Assembly (NCBI GenBank): GCA_009773455.1 | Contig: WSXU01000021.1 | Span: 1-48,514, forward strand | Direction: 5' to 3' | DNA from: Bacteroidota bacterium | GTDB taxonomy: Bacteria; Bacteroidota; Bacteroidia; Bacteroidales; Lentimicrobiaceae | DNA length: 48,514 bases | In this document: positions 23,701 through 29,387 of the stretch, piece by piece | Layout: each line of letters opens with the position of its first letter | How positions within the stretch are numbered: the first letter of the stretch is position 1 | Program-made: the position numbers and the translations under genes | Notes under the pieces: generated by a model | The model's input: the letters and a program-made list of their open reading frames with translations, nothing else | Database searches by the model: none | What the model was told of the DNA's origin: nothing

Positions 23701-26700
23701 CAGTCACCCTGACCCTGACAGCACAATCAGCAACCCCATGCGGACCCGACAGTGATGCGATGGTACTGACCATTTCTCAGCAGGCTTCTGCCTACGCCGG
23801 TGTGGATGCCACAATTTGTGAAGGTTCAGCCTACACCCTGGCCGATGCAACCGCACCGGATGCTTCCACAGTTTTGTGGACCACCAGCGGAACAGGCACA
23901 TTCAATAATGCTGCTTTGGTAAATCCGGTTTATACGCCAAGCCCGAATGATATCCTGGATGGTTTTGTAACGTTGACCATGTCAGTAACTTCAGCATCAC
24001 CCTGTACCGGTGATGTTGACCAGATGTTGCTGAATATTAACCGACTGGCAGTAGTATCAGCAGGATTCGATGCAGCCATCTGTGAAGGACAGACCTTTAC
24101 TCCGGTAACAGCATCAGCTACCAATGCTGTCAGCCTGCTCTGGACCACCAGCGGAACCGGTACATTTGATGATGCAACCCTTCTTTATCCCGTTTATACA
24201 CCCGGTGCGGCTGATATAACCGCCGGGACGGTAATGCTTACACTGACGGCACCATCCGCTTTACCATGCCCTGTTGCAACGGACAACATGATACTGACCG
24301 TTTCACCGCAGGCCATTGCATTTGCCGGAGCCGATGCTGTTATCTGTGAAGGCTCAACATACCCGCTGGCCGACGCGGTGGCTACCAATGCAGCAAATAT
24401 TCTCTGGACGACAACCGGAACAGGAACATTCAGCAATCAAACCATTGCCAATCCTGTATATACACCGAGTCCGAACGATATCCTCGACGGGTTTGTGACA
24501 TTGACCATGATCGTCAACTCTGATCCTCCCTGTGGTGGCGATTTTGATGAGATGGTGCTGACCATTTCACGTCAGGCCAATGTATACGCAGGTCCGGATG
24601 CCAGCATCTGCGATGCTGTACCCTACGTTGTAAGCGGTGCAACCGGCCAGTTTGCCACAAGCCTGCTCTGGACCACCAGCGGAACCGGTACATTTGATGA
24701 TGCGACTATCCTGAACCCTGAGTACACACCAGGTCCGGAAGATCTGACAGCCGGTTTGGTTACCCTGACACTTACAGCCCAGTCATCAGCCCCATGCGGA
24801 CAGGATTCCGATGCCATGATCCTGACAATTTCACAGCAGGCAACGGCCTACGCAGGAGCCGATAACATCATCTGTGAAGGTTCTGTCTATACCATTGGTG
24901 ACGCCACAACAACCAATGCAGCCTCTGTCCTCTGGACAACATCGGGGACCGGTTTGTTCAATAATCCTACCCTTGTAAATACCACATACATCCCAAGTCC
25001 GAACGATATTCAGGATGGATTCGTAACCCTGACCATGTTTGTAAATTCTGCGGCTCCATGCATAGGAGTCAGCGATGCAATGGTACTGACAATTTCACGT
25101 CAGGCATTTGTGAATGCGGGGGCGAATGCTGCGATTTGTGAAGGATCAGATTATGCTGTTAACAGCGCAACCCAGCAATTTACTACAGGCATTCTCTGGA
25201 CCACTAGCGGTACCGGCACCTTTGATGATCCGACCCTTATCAACCCTGTATATTCACCTGGAGCATCTGATCTGGCAGCAGGTACTGTAACCCTGACCAT
25301 CACCGGCCAGTCAGCAGCACCATGTACCCCTGTGTCGGATGATATGATACTGACCATCTCGCCACAGGCAACGGCTTATGCCGGCGCCGATAACATCATT
25401 TGTGAAGGCTCGGCGTACACCCTGGTAGATGCATCTGCCACAGATGCTGTAACAGTAATCTGGACTTCGTCCGGCACCGGATTCTTCAATAACCCGGCAC
25501 TGATCAACCCGACTTACATTCCAAGCCTGAGCGATATTCAGGATGGGTCGGTAACCCTGACCATGTTTGTCACTTCTGCTTCACCCTGTCCGGGATCAAG
25601 CGATGTCATGGTTCTGGGCATTTCACGTCAGGCCGCTGTTGATGCTGGTCAGAATGCTGCCATTTGCGAAGGATCTTCCTTCAGCTTAAGTGGAGCCACA
25701 TCACAGAATACCACCGGCCTGCTCTGGACCTCCAGCGGAACCGGTACATTTGATGATGCAACCATCCTCAACCCTGAGTACACTCCAGGTGCTGATGATA
25801 TACTGGCAGGAACCGTTACCCTTACAATTACCGGACAATCTGCAGCTCCCTGCGGGCCGGATTCCGATCAGATGGTACTGACCATTTCGCATCAGGCTTC
25901 GGCGAATGCAGGTGTCGACAACATCATCTGCGAAGGTTCAACCTATACCATCGCCGATGCAACTGCTGTCAACGCAGTTACAGTTTACTGGACAACCACG
26001 GGAACGGGTGTTTTCAACAATCCGGCCCTGGTTAATCCAACCTATATTCCAAGTCCGAACGACATCCTGGATGGATCTGTAATCCTGACCATGTATGTCA
26101 GTTCTGCCTCACCTTGTATCGGGGCCAGCGATGCCATGGTTCTCGGTATATCCAGACAGGCCTTTGTTGATGCGGGTCAGAATGCTGCTATCTGTGAGGG
26201 CTATACCTATACATTGAGCGGGGCCACATCTCAGAATGCCACCGGTCTGCTCTGGGCAACCAGCGGAACTGGTACATTTGATGATCCAACCATCCTCCAT
26301 CCGGTGTATACACCTGGTGCGGCAGATATTTCTGCCGGTTCTGTCATCCTGACCCTAACCGGACAGTCAGCGGCTCCCTGCGGACCTGATTCTGATGCCA
26401 TGACCCTTGTTATTTCACAACAGGCCACAGCCTATGCCGGTGAAGATGCCACGATCTGTGAAGGATCTACCTATACCCTTTCAGGGGCTGTTGCCGGAGA
26501 TGCTTTGTCAATCCTCTGGACAACCTCGGGAACAGGTATTTTCAACAATCCGGCCATTGCCAACCCGACCTATATTCCCAGCCAGAACGACATTCTTGAT
26601 GGCATGGTTGTATTGACAATGTACGCAAATGCAGCCTCTCCCTGCCCCGGTGCCAGCGATGCCATGGTTCTCAGTATTTCACGCCAGGCGGTTGTTTATG

Positions 26701-29360
26701 CGGGTCCGGATGTTGGCATCTGTGAAGGATCTGTTCTGACCCTTGATCAGGCAACACAATCCAATGCAACCACACTGCTCTGGACCACCAGCGGATCAGG
26801 AACTTTCAGCGATCCAACCATCCTGAATCCCGTTTATTCACCGGGCGGGGACGATATCAGTGCCGGTTCGGTAACTCTTACATTGTCAGCCACTTCTGCA
26901 GCGCCATGTAGCCAGACCAGCGATGCCATGGTGCTTTCGATATCAAGGCAGGCAACGGCTGATGCCGGACCTGACGATGCCATCTGTGGCAGCACATCTT
27001 ATACACTTTCCGATGCAAACGCAGGCAATTACGTTTCAGTTTATTGGACGACATCCGGTACAGGGACATTCAACAACCCGAACCTGGTGAATCCTGTATA
27101 CACACCCAGCCAGAACGACATTCAGGATGGACAGGTGACGCTGACACTGACTGCTTATCCCGATGCTCCCTGTGGGAATGTTTCGGATGCGATGGTGCTG
27201 ACCATTTCAGCCCCGGTTGAAATCTTTGCAGGCGCTGATGTGGCCATCTGTGAAGGCAGCTCTTACCAGTTGGCAGATGCCACCCAGAACAATACAGTTT
27301 CAGTAATGTGGATGACGAGCGGAACAGGAACATTTGATGATCCGACCCTCCTGAACCCGGCTTATACTCCCGGTGCAGAAGATATTCTGAACGGCTCGGT
27401 CACACTGACCATCACAGGTGAGGCGGCACCTCCCTGCGACGATGTAAGTGACGATGTGGTTATTACGATTTCACCCCAGTCAATTGCGTTTGCCGGTGAG
27501 GATTATACAATCTGCAGCGGGATTTCCTATACCATCAGCGATGCGACAGCAACCAATGCTGAAACGATCCTGTGGACAACTACCGGTACAGGTGTTTTCA
27601 ATAACCCGGGCATTGCCAACCCGACCTACATACCCAGTCAGAATGACATCCTTGATGGTTATGTCAACCTGACCATGATGGTAACTTCTGCAGAGCCCTG
27701 TTCAGGAGATTCGGATGAGATGACGCTTAACATTTCGCGTCAGGCAGTCTTAAACGCCGGCGCTGATGCTACCATTTGTGAAAATGAGACCTTCGTTCCG
27801 GTTGGGGCTTCACAGCAAAATGCAACATCTATCCTTTGGACAACCACAGGCACTGGCACATTCAGCGATGCAACCATCCTTCTTCCGATTTACACTCCGG
27901 GTGTCCAGGATATTGCTTCAGGTTCTGTAACACTGATTCTCAGTGCTGTTTCAGCAACCCCCTGCGTTGAGGTTTCAGATTCACTGGTTTTGAGTTTCTC
28001 GCTGCAGGCGATGGTCAGTGCAGGCCAGGATGCAACCGTATGTTCCGGGGCCGACTATACCCTCTCGGGAGCGGTTGCTTCCGGATACACATCATTGCTT
28101 TGGACAACTTCCGGAACCGGAATTTTCACCGATGCCACAGTCTTAAATGCGGTGTATCTGCCGAGTAACAGTGATCTTTTCAACGAACAGGTTATTCTGA
28201 CCCTCACGGCAGAATCGGCAACAGGCTGCGTTTCCGCTACAGATCAGATGGCATTAACCATTGATGGTCTGCCATTTGCTGATGCCGGACCCGATCTGTC
28301 GGTATGCCAGGGAGAGCCGTTGCAGATTATCTCAGCGACGGCAGCTGATTATGTTACCATTTACTGGACATATACAGGCATGGGTTCCATGATCGGGACC
28401 AACACCCTGACACCTACCTATGTGCCGGCCGTGAATGAAACCGGCGACATCATACTAACCCTGAATGTTACCGGTTCTGAAGCCTGTGGAGGGTTACTCT
28501 ATTCGGATGAAATGATTCTCTCCATAAAACAGAAAGTTGTTGCCGATGCCGGTGAAGATCAGACAATACCCTATAATTCAACAACCAACCTTACCGGCAA
28601 CGCTACCAATGGGTCGGGTTCGTATGTGTACAACTGGCAACCCTCAGGATTGCTCGTTAATAACAACACGCCCAATCCGGAAACTCTGCAGCTTACCAAT
28701 CATACTGATTTTATCCTTGTGGTAACGGATGTTGTAACCGGATGCCAGGATGTTGATACGATGAGGGTAACCATTGATGGCATCAATTACCCACCTGTGG
28801 CCAACGATGATTTTGATACAACCAAATACAACACCCCTGTCAGGATCGACATTCTCGGAAACGATTCTGATCCTGAAAACGGAGCGCTGACCATCACATT
28901 CTGTGGTTATCCCCTGAACGGTCTGGTTATTCTGAACAGCAACAATACCATTACGTATCAGCCATTCGAAGGCTTCTCGGGTGACGACAGCCTCTGCTAT
29001 CAGATCTGCGACAAGGGAATACCGGTAATGTGCGATCAGGCCATGGTATATATCCATGTTTTGCCCAAGCCCAACATTGAAGATGTCGTCATCTACAACG
29101 GCATTTCTCCGAACAGCGATGGAATAAACGATACCTGGACCATCAAAGGTATAGAAGGTTTCCCCGACAACGAGGTGAAGATTTTCAACCGCTGGGGCGA
29201 CAGGATCCGGAATCTTTCAAGGTACGATAACATCAATGTATTCTGGGATGGAACCAACGCGGAAGGTGAACCTGTTCCCGATGGCACTTACTACTATATT
29301 CTTGAGGTCTGGGGTGTAAAAACCTTCACCGGTTGGATTTATGTAAGGAGCGAAAATTGA
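8718..29360 (+). CDS. Giant (6880-residue) modular T9SS-exported surface protein (cassette 2)
   Basis: The ATG at 8718 leads into a signal peptide (hydrophobic stretch about 18-32, then E-I-Q-A-Q). Modules, with rough residues: 16 PKD-like modules with A-G-P-D-Q and W-x-Q-x-S-G-P motifs (36-1445); 10 Ig-like modules with P-S-L-N-Y-Q-W-Q-S (1445-2370); three PKD-like modules (2371-2635); about 18 cadherin-like modules with E-D-T-P-V-S-G and N-D-S-D-P-D-G-D, the last degenerate (2635-4500); two PKD-like modules (4500-4670); 22 Cys-pair W-T-T-S-G-T-G-T-F modules (4670-6605); a PKD module; a cadherin-like module; and a type-B T9SS sorting domain ending KTFTGWIYVRSEN. No frameshift is visible over 20.6 kb. 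Size and design resemble the gliding adhesin SprB of F. johnsoniae, but I do not claim orthology. N-D-S-D-x-D-G motifs suggest calcium binding (inference). SprF and PorE-like genes follow within 90 bp of each other's ends. Confidence 0.95.
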   Translation: MSGKLHIFFRGNQSILRFIVLISACFFLAGIEIQAQNCSVNANVNRTICANETLMLIGSKAGLFAGEGEITWSQVTGPSAVIVSPHSLETEVTGISGGYNYTFRLTTTCLDGSLVYDDVVYTVLRVRIANAGTDQISCPASPAGNLAGNVPGPGSNGVWSIIGSNNGVTILDPSSPITAFNLTTGEGTTTLRWTITHSSGCASYDDMVITNIGGQLPVNAGPDQVLGNCFSTTQSTTLSGSIGGNGTAGQSGLWTVVSGPGIPVIENPSNRNTGVSGLEEGVYVFRWTVTGPCVNGSDEVQITVPAPTSDVTTASVIGGSQIWCDGRTSTVLSGTPPNYTNETVLWQQTNGPGGVTIENPTNPVTNITGLDGSSTYTFRYTIINNLTACASAETVTVSFAGAPGINIIPTQIFTSCNSNAASIPYTASGSGITQWSILSGPTTPAYPTLPTGYFNASGNPLVINGLTVPGTYVISMRRYSNIGISCETAFDEISVIVSHTPTPSNAGTRQVLACNVFQTELTGNVPFVGTGSWSQVSGPGAATIVSPASPTTAITNLINGLYRFRWIISGGPACPAAQNTVTVLVASAVPTQANAGPDQNVCVGTPVFLAGNFPVLNESGVWSVLPATPGITFSNITSPVSMVSGLLANTIYTFTWTITNACGSTSDNCTINTSNTVGPVASDAGADQCHNTGTTSITLEGNDPAPGTGLWNKLTGPAATITNPVLYNSTVTGMSDGNYTFEWVISSGGCLPTRDTVAVTISAPATTSNAGADIQLCGTSTSLSGNTPAVGSGLWTQTAGAGGVVITSPSSPTTSVTGLTDGVYTFYWTISNHACPASVDSVNVYVSSPGSPANAGSDEGVCAQTTVTMDATPPTSGTGVWTIVSGPNSPNIVDPTSPVTIINNLVTGTYTFRWTVSGGPYCPPTSDEVEVEVTLAANAGSDQSYCEATNAVNLEGTISTAGTWTQDTGPNTATITTTSANTAVASGLIPGVYVFRFTISTPGCSTTDVMTVTLYQPPTTANAGPDQDLCDAVSFTLDGNVPAFGSGTWTKIAGPGAGNFVPGANTPNATYTGAQPGVYVFVWTISNGTCSSGDQVRIENSASPTVSDAGPDQTQVCSDQATMAANLPVIGVGNWAQISGPNTANISSVILPNTTITGLVPGVYTFRWTITNGIICASSSDDVVITALLTPTPADAGADQSLCNLGTTTMAATPLTIGTGLWSQISGPNSAGFVDATSPTSDVINMVTGTYIFEWTTTEGVCTSVDEVTVQNDATPTIADAGVDQDICLFSPLILSGNTPVNGTGLWTQTAGPVTVNILTPDSPTTSVIGALSGTYTFEWTISNGSCASSADAVDVIINDIPDQALAGADQSLCNTDNTYLNGNNPSIGTGTWSQVSGPNTANIIDPSDRQTQVTGLIAGTYTFKWEIANGSCTSSDNMLVVHHPDIAVSGPSDNAICNGGTATLSISASGGTGGFTYQWESSADGNIPWSNISGATNSSYTTPALAADQYYRCLVTASCGDTYSSIAHVTVVPDPAITVQPAGTTICSGSSTTLSVTASGGTPSLNYQWQSSPNGTSGWVNAGTNSDSYTTAVLTQTTYFRVIISAAGNGCNSVTSSVVAVSVPRITTQPVSSSVCTGGAVNALSIIVDPGSATLGYQWESAAALAGPFSSVTGGSGANTASYITGVLTATTYFRCVVTVTSPACADLVSGTATITVVPDPTINTQPSGTTICAGGTHALTVSATGGTPSLNYQWQSSTTGGAPWTNVGTNSASYTTAALAATTHYQVLVSATGTDCNTATSATVTVTVVPDPTISVQPAGATICNGGTHSMTITATGNVPPGSLNYQWQISNNGTGGWTNVGTNSNAYTTAALAATRYYRVLVTQTASGCSTTSANAQVTVVPDPNITTQPTGASICYGGDHTMTIAAAGGTPSLNYQWQISTTGAGGPWSDLTGETGTGYTTPATYATTWYRVIVSATGAGCATVTSNVATVTVEGDPIIDVQPAGAEICSGGNHSMSISASGGTPSLNYQWEYSTIGSAGPWSVIGGATTNSYTTPSLTVTTWYHVVVTAPGSDCNTTTTSSAEVTVVPDPAISVQPADITICSGTSTVLSVTALNGTPSLNYVWETSANGTNGWANIGGNSNTYTTALLTQTTYYRVTVSATGNGCNSITSNVVAVSVPRILTQPVGASICSGGTHAMSVNIESGSATVGYQWQFSDFDCSSGWSDIGGATAATYTATILPVTGTRYYRCQISLTSPDCANLVTDCTPVIVVADPTIVTQPAGTTLCEGSAHSMTVIASGGTPSLTYQWQSATTLGGPYANVTGGSGSTSATYVTPALSSTTYFQVIVSATGVGCGSVTSSPVTVAINEEATASAGSDDAICSNDSYTLSGASATNYTNLLWTTSGTGTFNNPAAINPVYTPGTSDITAGSAILTLTAYANAPCVNAVSSMTLTISAFPTASAGSDAIVCQGTAYTVSGTTATNYASLLWTAPGPGILTNATTLTPTYTPTPGQTGTVTLTLTANPNGTCSAASDQMTITIDAAPTAAIAGIDQSFCKNTTSTSMTANTPISGSGEWLQLSGPNSALIADDTDPATLVSNLVTGIYFFQWTISNGVCTSSSDLVQITVINCGPVALDDNYNTPEDSPLSDNILTNDTDPDGDPLTVTQFVVGGTPYPAGSTVSMPGIGVIIVYSNGLFTFTPEPDYNGVVPTIPYTISDGTSTATADLDITVIPVNDPPVAVDEIVTTPEDTPAGGNLLTNDSDPDPDPISITQFVIAGDLTIYNPGDLAVIPGIGTLIINADGSYIFTPASGYNGPVPVATYTISDGSLTDTATLSIFVNPVNDLPLAIDDDVNTPEDTPVSGNLLTNDSDPDGDPLIITQFIVGGVTYPAGATVNIPGVGLITIYSNGLFNFTPSLNYTGPVPAIPYTITDGNGGTDSADLNITVTGVNDAPLAVDDSNTTPEDTVVNGDVLTNDSDPDGDALAVTQFVVDGDATIYLPGEIATITGVGTIIINANGTYTFTPDLNYNGTVPGITYTISDGNGGADDAGLDITVTPVNDPPVAQDDTAFTTEDSPVSGTLVTNDSDVDGNLNPSSYSVVTGPANGTLVLNPNGSFTYSPDPDYNGTDTFTYEICDLGLPVYCDQATVTITINSTNDAPLAVHDVNTTLEENPVSGNVLDNDSDPEGDPLAVTQFIVDGDATVYLPGDVATIPGVGTIEINAAGFYTFTPAPDFNGTVPSVAYTIINGNGGSATADLDITVIPVNDPPVALDDSNTTNEDTPVSGSVIANDSDVDGNLNPAGYSVITWPANGILVLNPNGSYIYAPDPNFNGTDTFTYEVCDLGLPVYCDQATVTITVNGDNDAPVAVNDLNSTVEDNPVSGNLLTNDTDPEGDPLLVTQFVVVGDATIYLPGDVATITGIGTIVINTDGTYTFTPGLNYTGTVPTITYTISDGNGGSDTADLDITVTPVNDPPVALDDSNTTSEDTPVTGTVVANDSDVDGNLNPASYSAVSGPANGNVVLNPNGSYVYTPDPNFNGTDTFTYEVCDLGLPVYCDQATVTITVNAVNDTPVAYDDYFTTPEDTPVSGNVLVNDSDPEGDLLTVVDFTVDGTTYPAGTAATIAGVGTIVLNGDGTFTFTPDTDYNGSVPDVEYTVSDGNGGSDTGTLFITVTPVNDPPVALDDSNTTNEDTPVSGTVIANDSDVDGNLNPASYSIIAGPSNGILVLNPNGTYTYTPDPDYFGTDSFIYEVCDLGLPVYCDQATVTITISSDNDTPVAVNDIAVTPEDTPVSGNVLTNDSDPDGDLLTVVDFTIDGTTYPSGSTAVLTGIGSLVINPDGAFTFTPDPGFNGAVPVAGYTITDGTDQATATLSIFVNPANDSPLAVDDTYTTPEDTSFSDNILLNDSDPDSDPLSVVSFIVGGITYPAGASVNIPATGNVTIYSNGLIVFVPADGFNGNVPAIPYTINDGNGGTASAVIDISVTPLNDAPVAVDDYYSTTEDTSVSGDVLINDTDPEGDLLTVADFTIDGTTYPAGTTATITGVGTIVINTDGTFTYTPAADYNGSVPAVDYTVTDSNGGSDTGTLFILVAPVNDPPVALDDSNTTDEDTPLTGTVIANDSDVDGNLNPSGYSVVTGPANGTLLLNPNGTYTYTPAISYHGTDSFVYEVCDLGLPVYCDQATVTITIDPVNDNPLAVNDWNTTPEDTPISGDVLTNDSDPEGDPLMVTQFIVDGDASIYLPGDVATIIGVGTIQINSDGTYSFNPALNYTGTVPSVSYTLSDGNGGTDTAGLYITVTPVNDPPVAVVDYFNTLEDTPVSGTVIANDFDVDGNLNPVSYLLTGDVSNGSLSFNALGIFTYTPDPGFSGTDSFIYSMCDLGLPVYCDTAIVFINISGINDPPVVFNESLAVCSGNTVTGNVLANGDYDPEGTALTVDLVPVSGPAGGVFNILADGSFTYTANSGFTGIEEIVISLCDAGIPLPSACSNDTIFIDVIEPAMANAGPDQDLCNLTFTLLDGNTVAAASVEWTQVSGPPCIIVAANTPDAIAFGLIPGTYVFRYSVDNGSCSDSDEVSVVNWSTPTPANAGPDQSLCGLSSTTLTANTPVTGSGNWSQQSGPSAAIIADPTDPLVTISNLIAGSYVFRWTISNGPVCAPSTDDVIISVANAATASAGPDATICQGSDYILSGASAGNYTSVLWTTSGSGTFSNPAAVNPVYTPSNSDIIDGNVTLTLLAVSASPCPNATDQMVLDISRQAIVTAGLDATICEGSSHTLSTAFAVSATGYLWATSGDGTFNDATILNPVYTPGVADISSGNVILTLTAFSAAPCGPSGDLMVLSISQQASANAGVDATICEGSTYMISDATAPDASTVLWTTTGTGTFNNAALVNPVYTPSPNDILDGFVTLTMTVTSASPCPGDTDPMVLTISRQAIVNAGVNATICEGSLYSPVTALAVNSTSLLWTTDGDGSFDDATILNPVYTPGTTDVAAGTVTLTLTAQSATPCGPDSDAMVLTISQQASAYAGVDATICEGSAYTLADATAPDASTVLWTTSGTGTFNNAALVNPVYTPSPNDILDGFVTLTMSVTSASPCTGDVDQMLLNINRLAVVSAGFDAAICEGQTFTPVTASATNAVSLLWTTSGTGTFDDATLLYPVYTPGAADITAGTVMLTLTAPSALPCPVATDNMILTVSPQAIAFAGADAVICEGSTYPLADAVATNAANILWTTTGTGTFSNQTIANPVYTPSPNDILDGFVTLTMIVNSDPPCGGDFDEMVLTISRQANVYAGPDASICDAVPYVVSGATGQFATSLLWTTSGTGTFDDATILNPEYTPGPEDLTAGLVTLTLTAQSSAPCGQDSDAMILTISQQATAYAGADNIICEGSVYTIGDATTTNAASVLWTTSGTGLFNNPTLVNTTYIPSPNDIQDGFVTLTMFVNSAAPCIGVSDAMVLTISRQAFVNAGANAAICEGSDYAVNSATQQFTTGILWTTSGTGTFDDPTLINPVYSPGASDLAAGTVTLTITGQSAAPCTPVSDDMILTISPQATAYAGADNIICEGSAYTLVDASATDAVTVIWTSSGTGFFNNPALINPTYIPSLSDIQDGSVTLTMFVTSASPCPGSSDVMVLGISRQAAVDAGQNAAICEGSSFSLSGATSQNTTGLLWTSSGTGTFDDATILNPEYTPGADDILAGTVTLTITGQSAAPCGPDSDQMVLTISHQASANAGVDNIICEGSTYTIADATAVNAVTVYWTTTGTGVFNNPALVNPTYIPSPNDILDGSVILTMYVSSASPCIGASDAMVLGISRQAFVDAGQNAAICEGYTYTLSGATSQNATGLLWATSGTGTFDDPTILHPVYTPGAADISAGSVILTLTGQSAAPCGPDSDAMTLVISQQATAYAGEDATICEGSTYTLSGAVAGDALSILWTTSGTGIFNNPAIANPTYIPSQNDILDGMVVLTMYANAASPCPGASDAMVLSISRQAVVYAGPDVGICEGSVLTLDQATQSNATTLLWTTSGSGTFSDPTILNPVYSPGGDDISAGSVTLTLSATSAAPCSQTSDAMVLSISRQATADAGPDDAICGSTSYTLSDANAGNYVSVYWTTSGTGTFNNPNLVNPVYTPSQNDIQDGQVTLTLTAYPDAPCGNVSDAMVLTISAPVEIFAGADVAICEGSSYQLADATQNNTVSVMWMTSGTGTFDDPTLLNPAYTPGAEDILNGSVTLTITGEAAPPCDDVSDDVVITISPQSIAFAGEDYTICSGISYTISDATATNAETILWTTTGTGVFNNPGIANPTYIPSQNDILDGYVNLTMMVTSAEPCSGDSDEMTLNISRQAVLNAGADATICENETFVPVGASQQNATSILWTTTGTGTFSDATILLPIYTPGVQDIASGSVTLILSAVSATPCVEVSDSLVLSFSLQAMVSAGQDATVCSGADYTLSGAVASGYTSLLWTTSGTGIFTDATVLNAVYLPSNSDLFNEQVILTLTAESATGCVSATDQMALTIDGLPFADAGPDLSVCQGEPLQIISATAADYVTIYWTYTGMGSMIGTNTLTPTYVPAVNETGDIILTLNVTGSEACGGLLYSDEMILSIKQKVVADAGEDQTIPYNSTTNLTGNATNGSGSYVYNWQPSGLLVNNNTPNPETLQLTNHTDFILVVTDVVTGCQDVDTMRVTIDGINYPPVANDDFDTTKYNTPVRIDILGNDSDPENGALTITFCGYPLNGLVILNSNNTITYQPFEGFSGDDSLCYQICDKGIPVMCDQAMVYIHVLPKPNIEDVVIYNGISPNSDGINDTWTIKGIEGFPDNEVKIFNRWGDRIRNLSRYDNINVFWDGTNAEGEPVPDGTYYYILEVWGVKTFTGWIYVRSEN
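8823..13050 (+). repeat. N-terminal array of 16 PKD-like modules of the giant protein
   Basis: Modules of about 85-95 residues recur with the signatures A-x-A-G-P-D-Q-x-x-C, L-x-G-N-x-P-x-x-G-x-G-x-W, and Y-T-F-R-W-T-I. The second to fifth copies are the most diverged; copies 9 to 16 are the most regular. Confidence 0.8.
13050..15830 (+). repeat. Array of 10 Ig-like modules of the giant protein
   Basis: Ten modules of about 90-95 residues share V-Q-P-A-G-x-x-I-C-x-G-G near the start, G-G-T-P-S-L-N-Y-Q-W-Q-S in the middle, and a Y-T-T-x-x-L-x-x-T-T-Y-Y-R-V-x-V strand. Each has an I-C and a G-C cysteine that could form an intradomain disulfide. Confidence 0.8.
16620..22215 (+). repeat. Array of ~18 cadherin-like (tandem-95 type) modules of the giant protein
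   Basis: About 17 regular modules and one degenerate module contain P-P-V-A-x-D-D-x-x-T-T-x-E-D-T-P-V-S-G-x-V followed by N-D-S-D-x-x-G-D or N-D-S-D-V-D-G-N. They resemble bacterial cadherin-like (Big_9/VCBS-like) domains. A long form (D-P-D-G-D, with T-I-Y-L-P-G-D-V-A-T-I) alternates with a form ending C-D-L-G-L-P-V-Y-C-D-Q over much of the array. Confidence 0.82.
22725..28535 (+). repeat. Array of 22 Cys-pair beta-sandwich modules of the giant protein
   Basis: The modules are of the same type as in the cassette-1 protein. Two alternating forms give a two-module unit; the units at 23250-23777 and 23778-24305 are each exactly 528 bp and very similar in DNA sequence. The last two modules before the PKD domain are more diverged, as in cassette 1. 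Confidence 0.85.
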
Positions 29361-29387
29361 ATCTGAACAACAAACACACAAATTGAT

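Noticed and set aside
22725-28535. Regular repeats that might suggest CRISPR or satellite DNA
   Set aside because: The period is 260-530 bp, the frame is open throughout and substitutions are largely silent, so this is protein-coding repetition.
8718-29360. Many ORFs of 60-140 codons on the opposite strand and in other frames of the giant gene
   Set aside because: They mirror the repeats in low-complexity Thr/Ser/Gly DNA and have no independent features; the same holds for ORFs opposite 1-4705.
8718-29360. Direct assignment as sprB
   Set aside because: Size and sorting domain are similar, but repeat proteins of this kind cannot be called orthologues without alignment and synteny.
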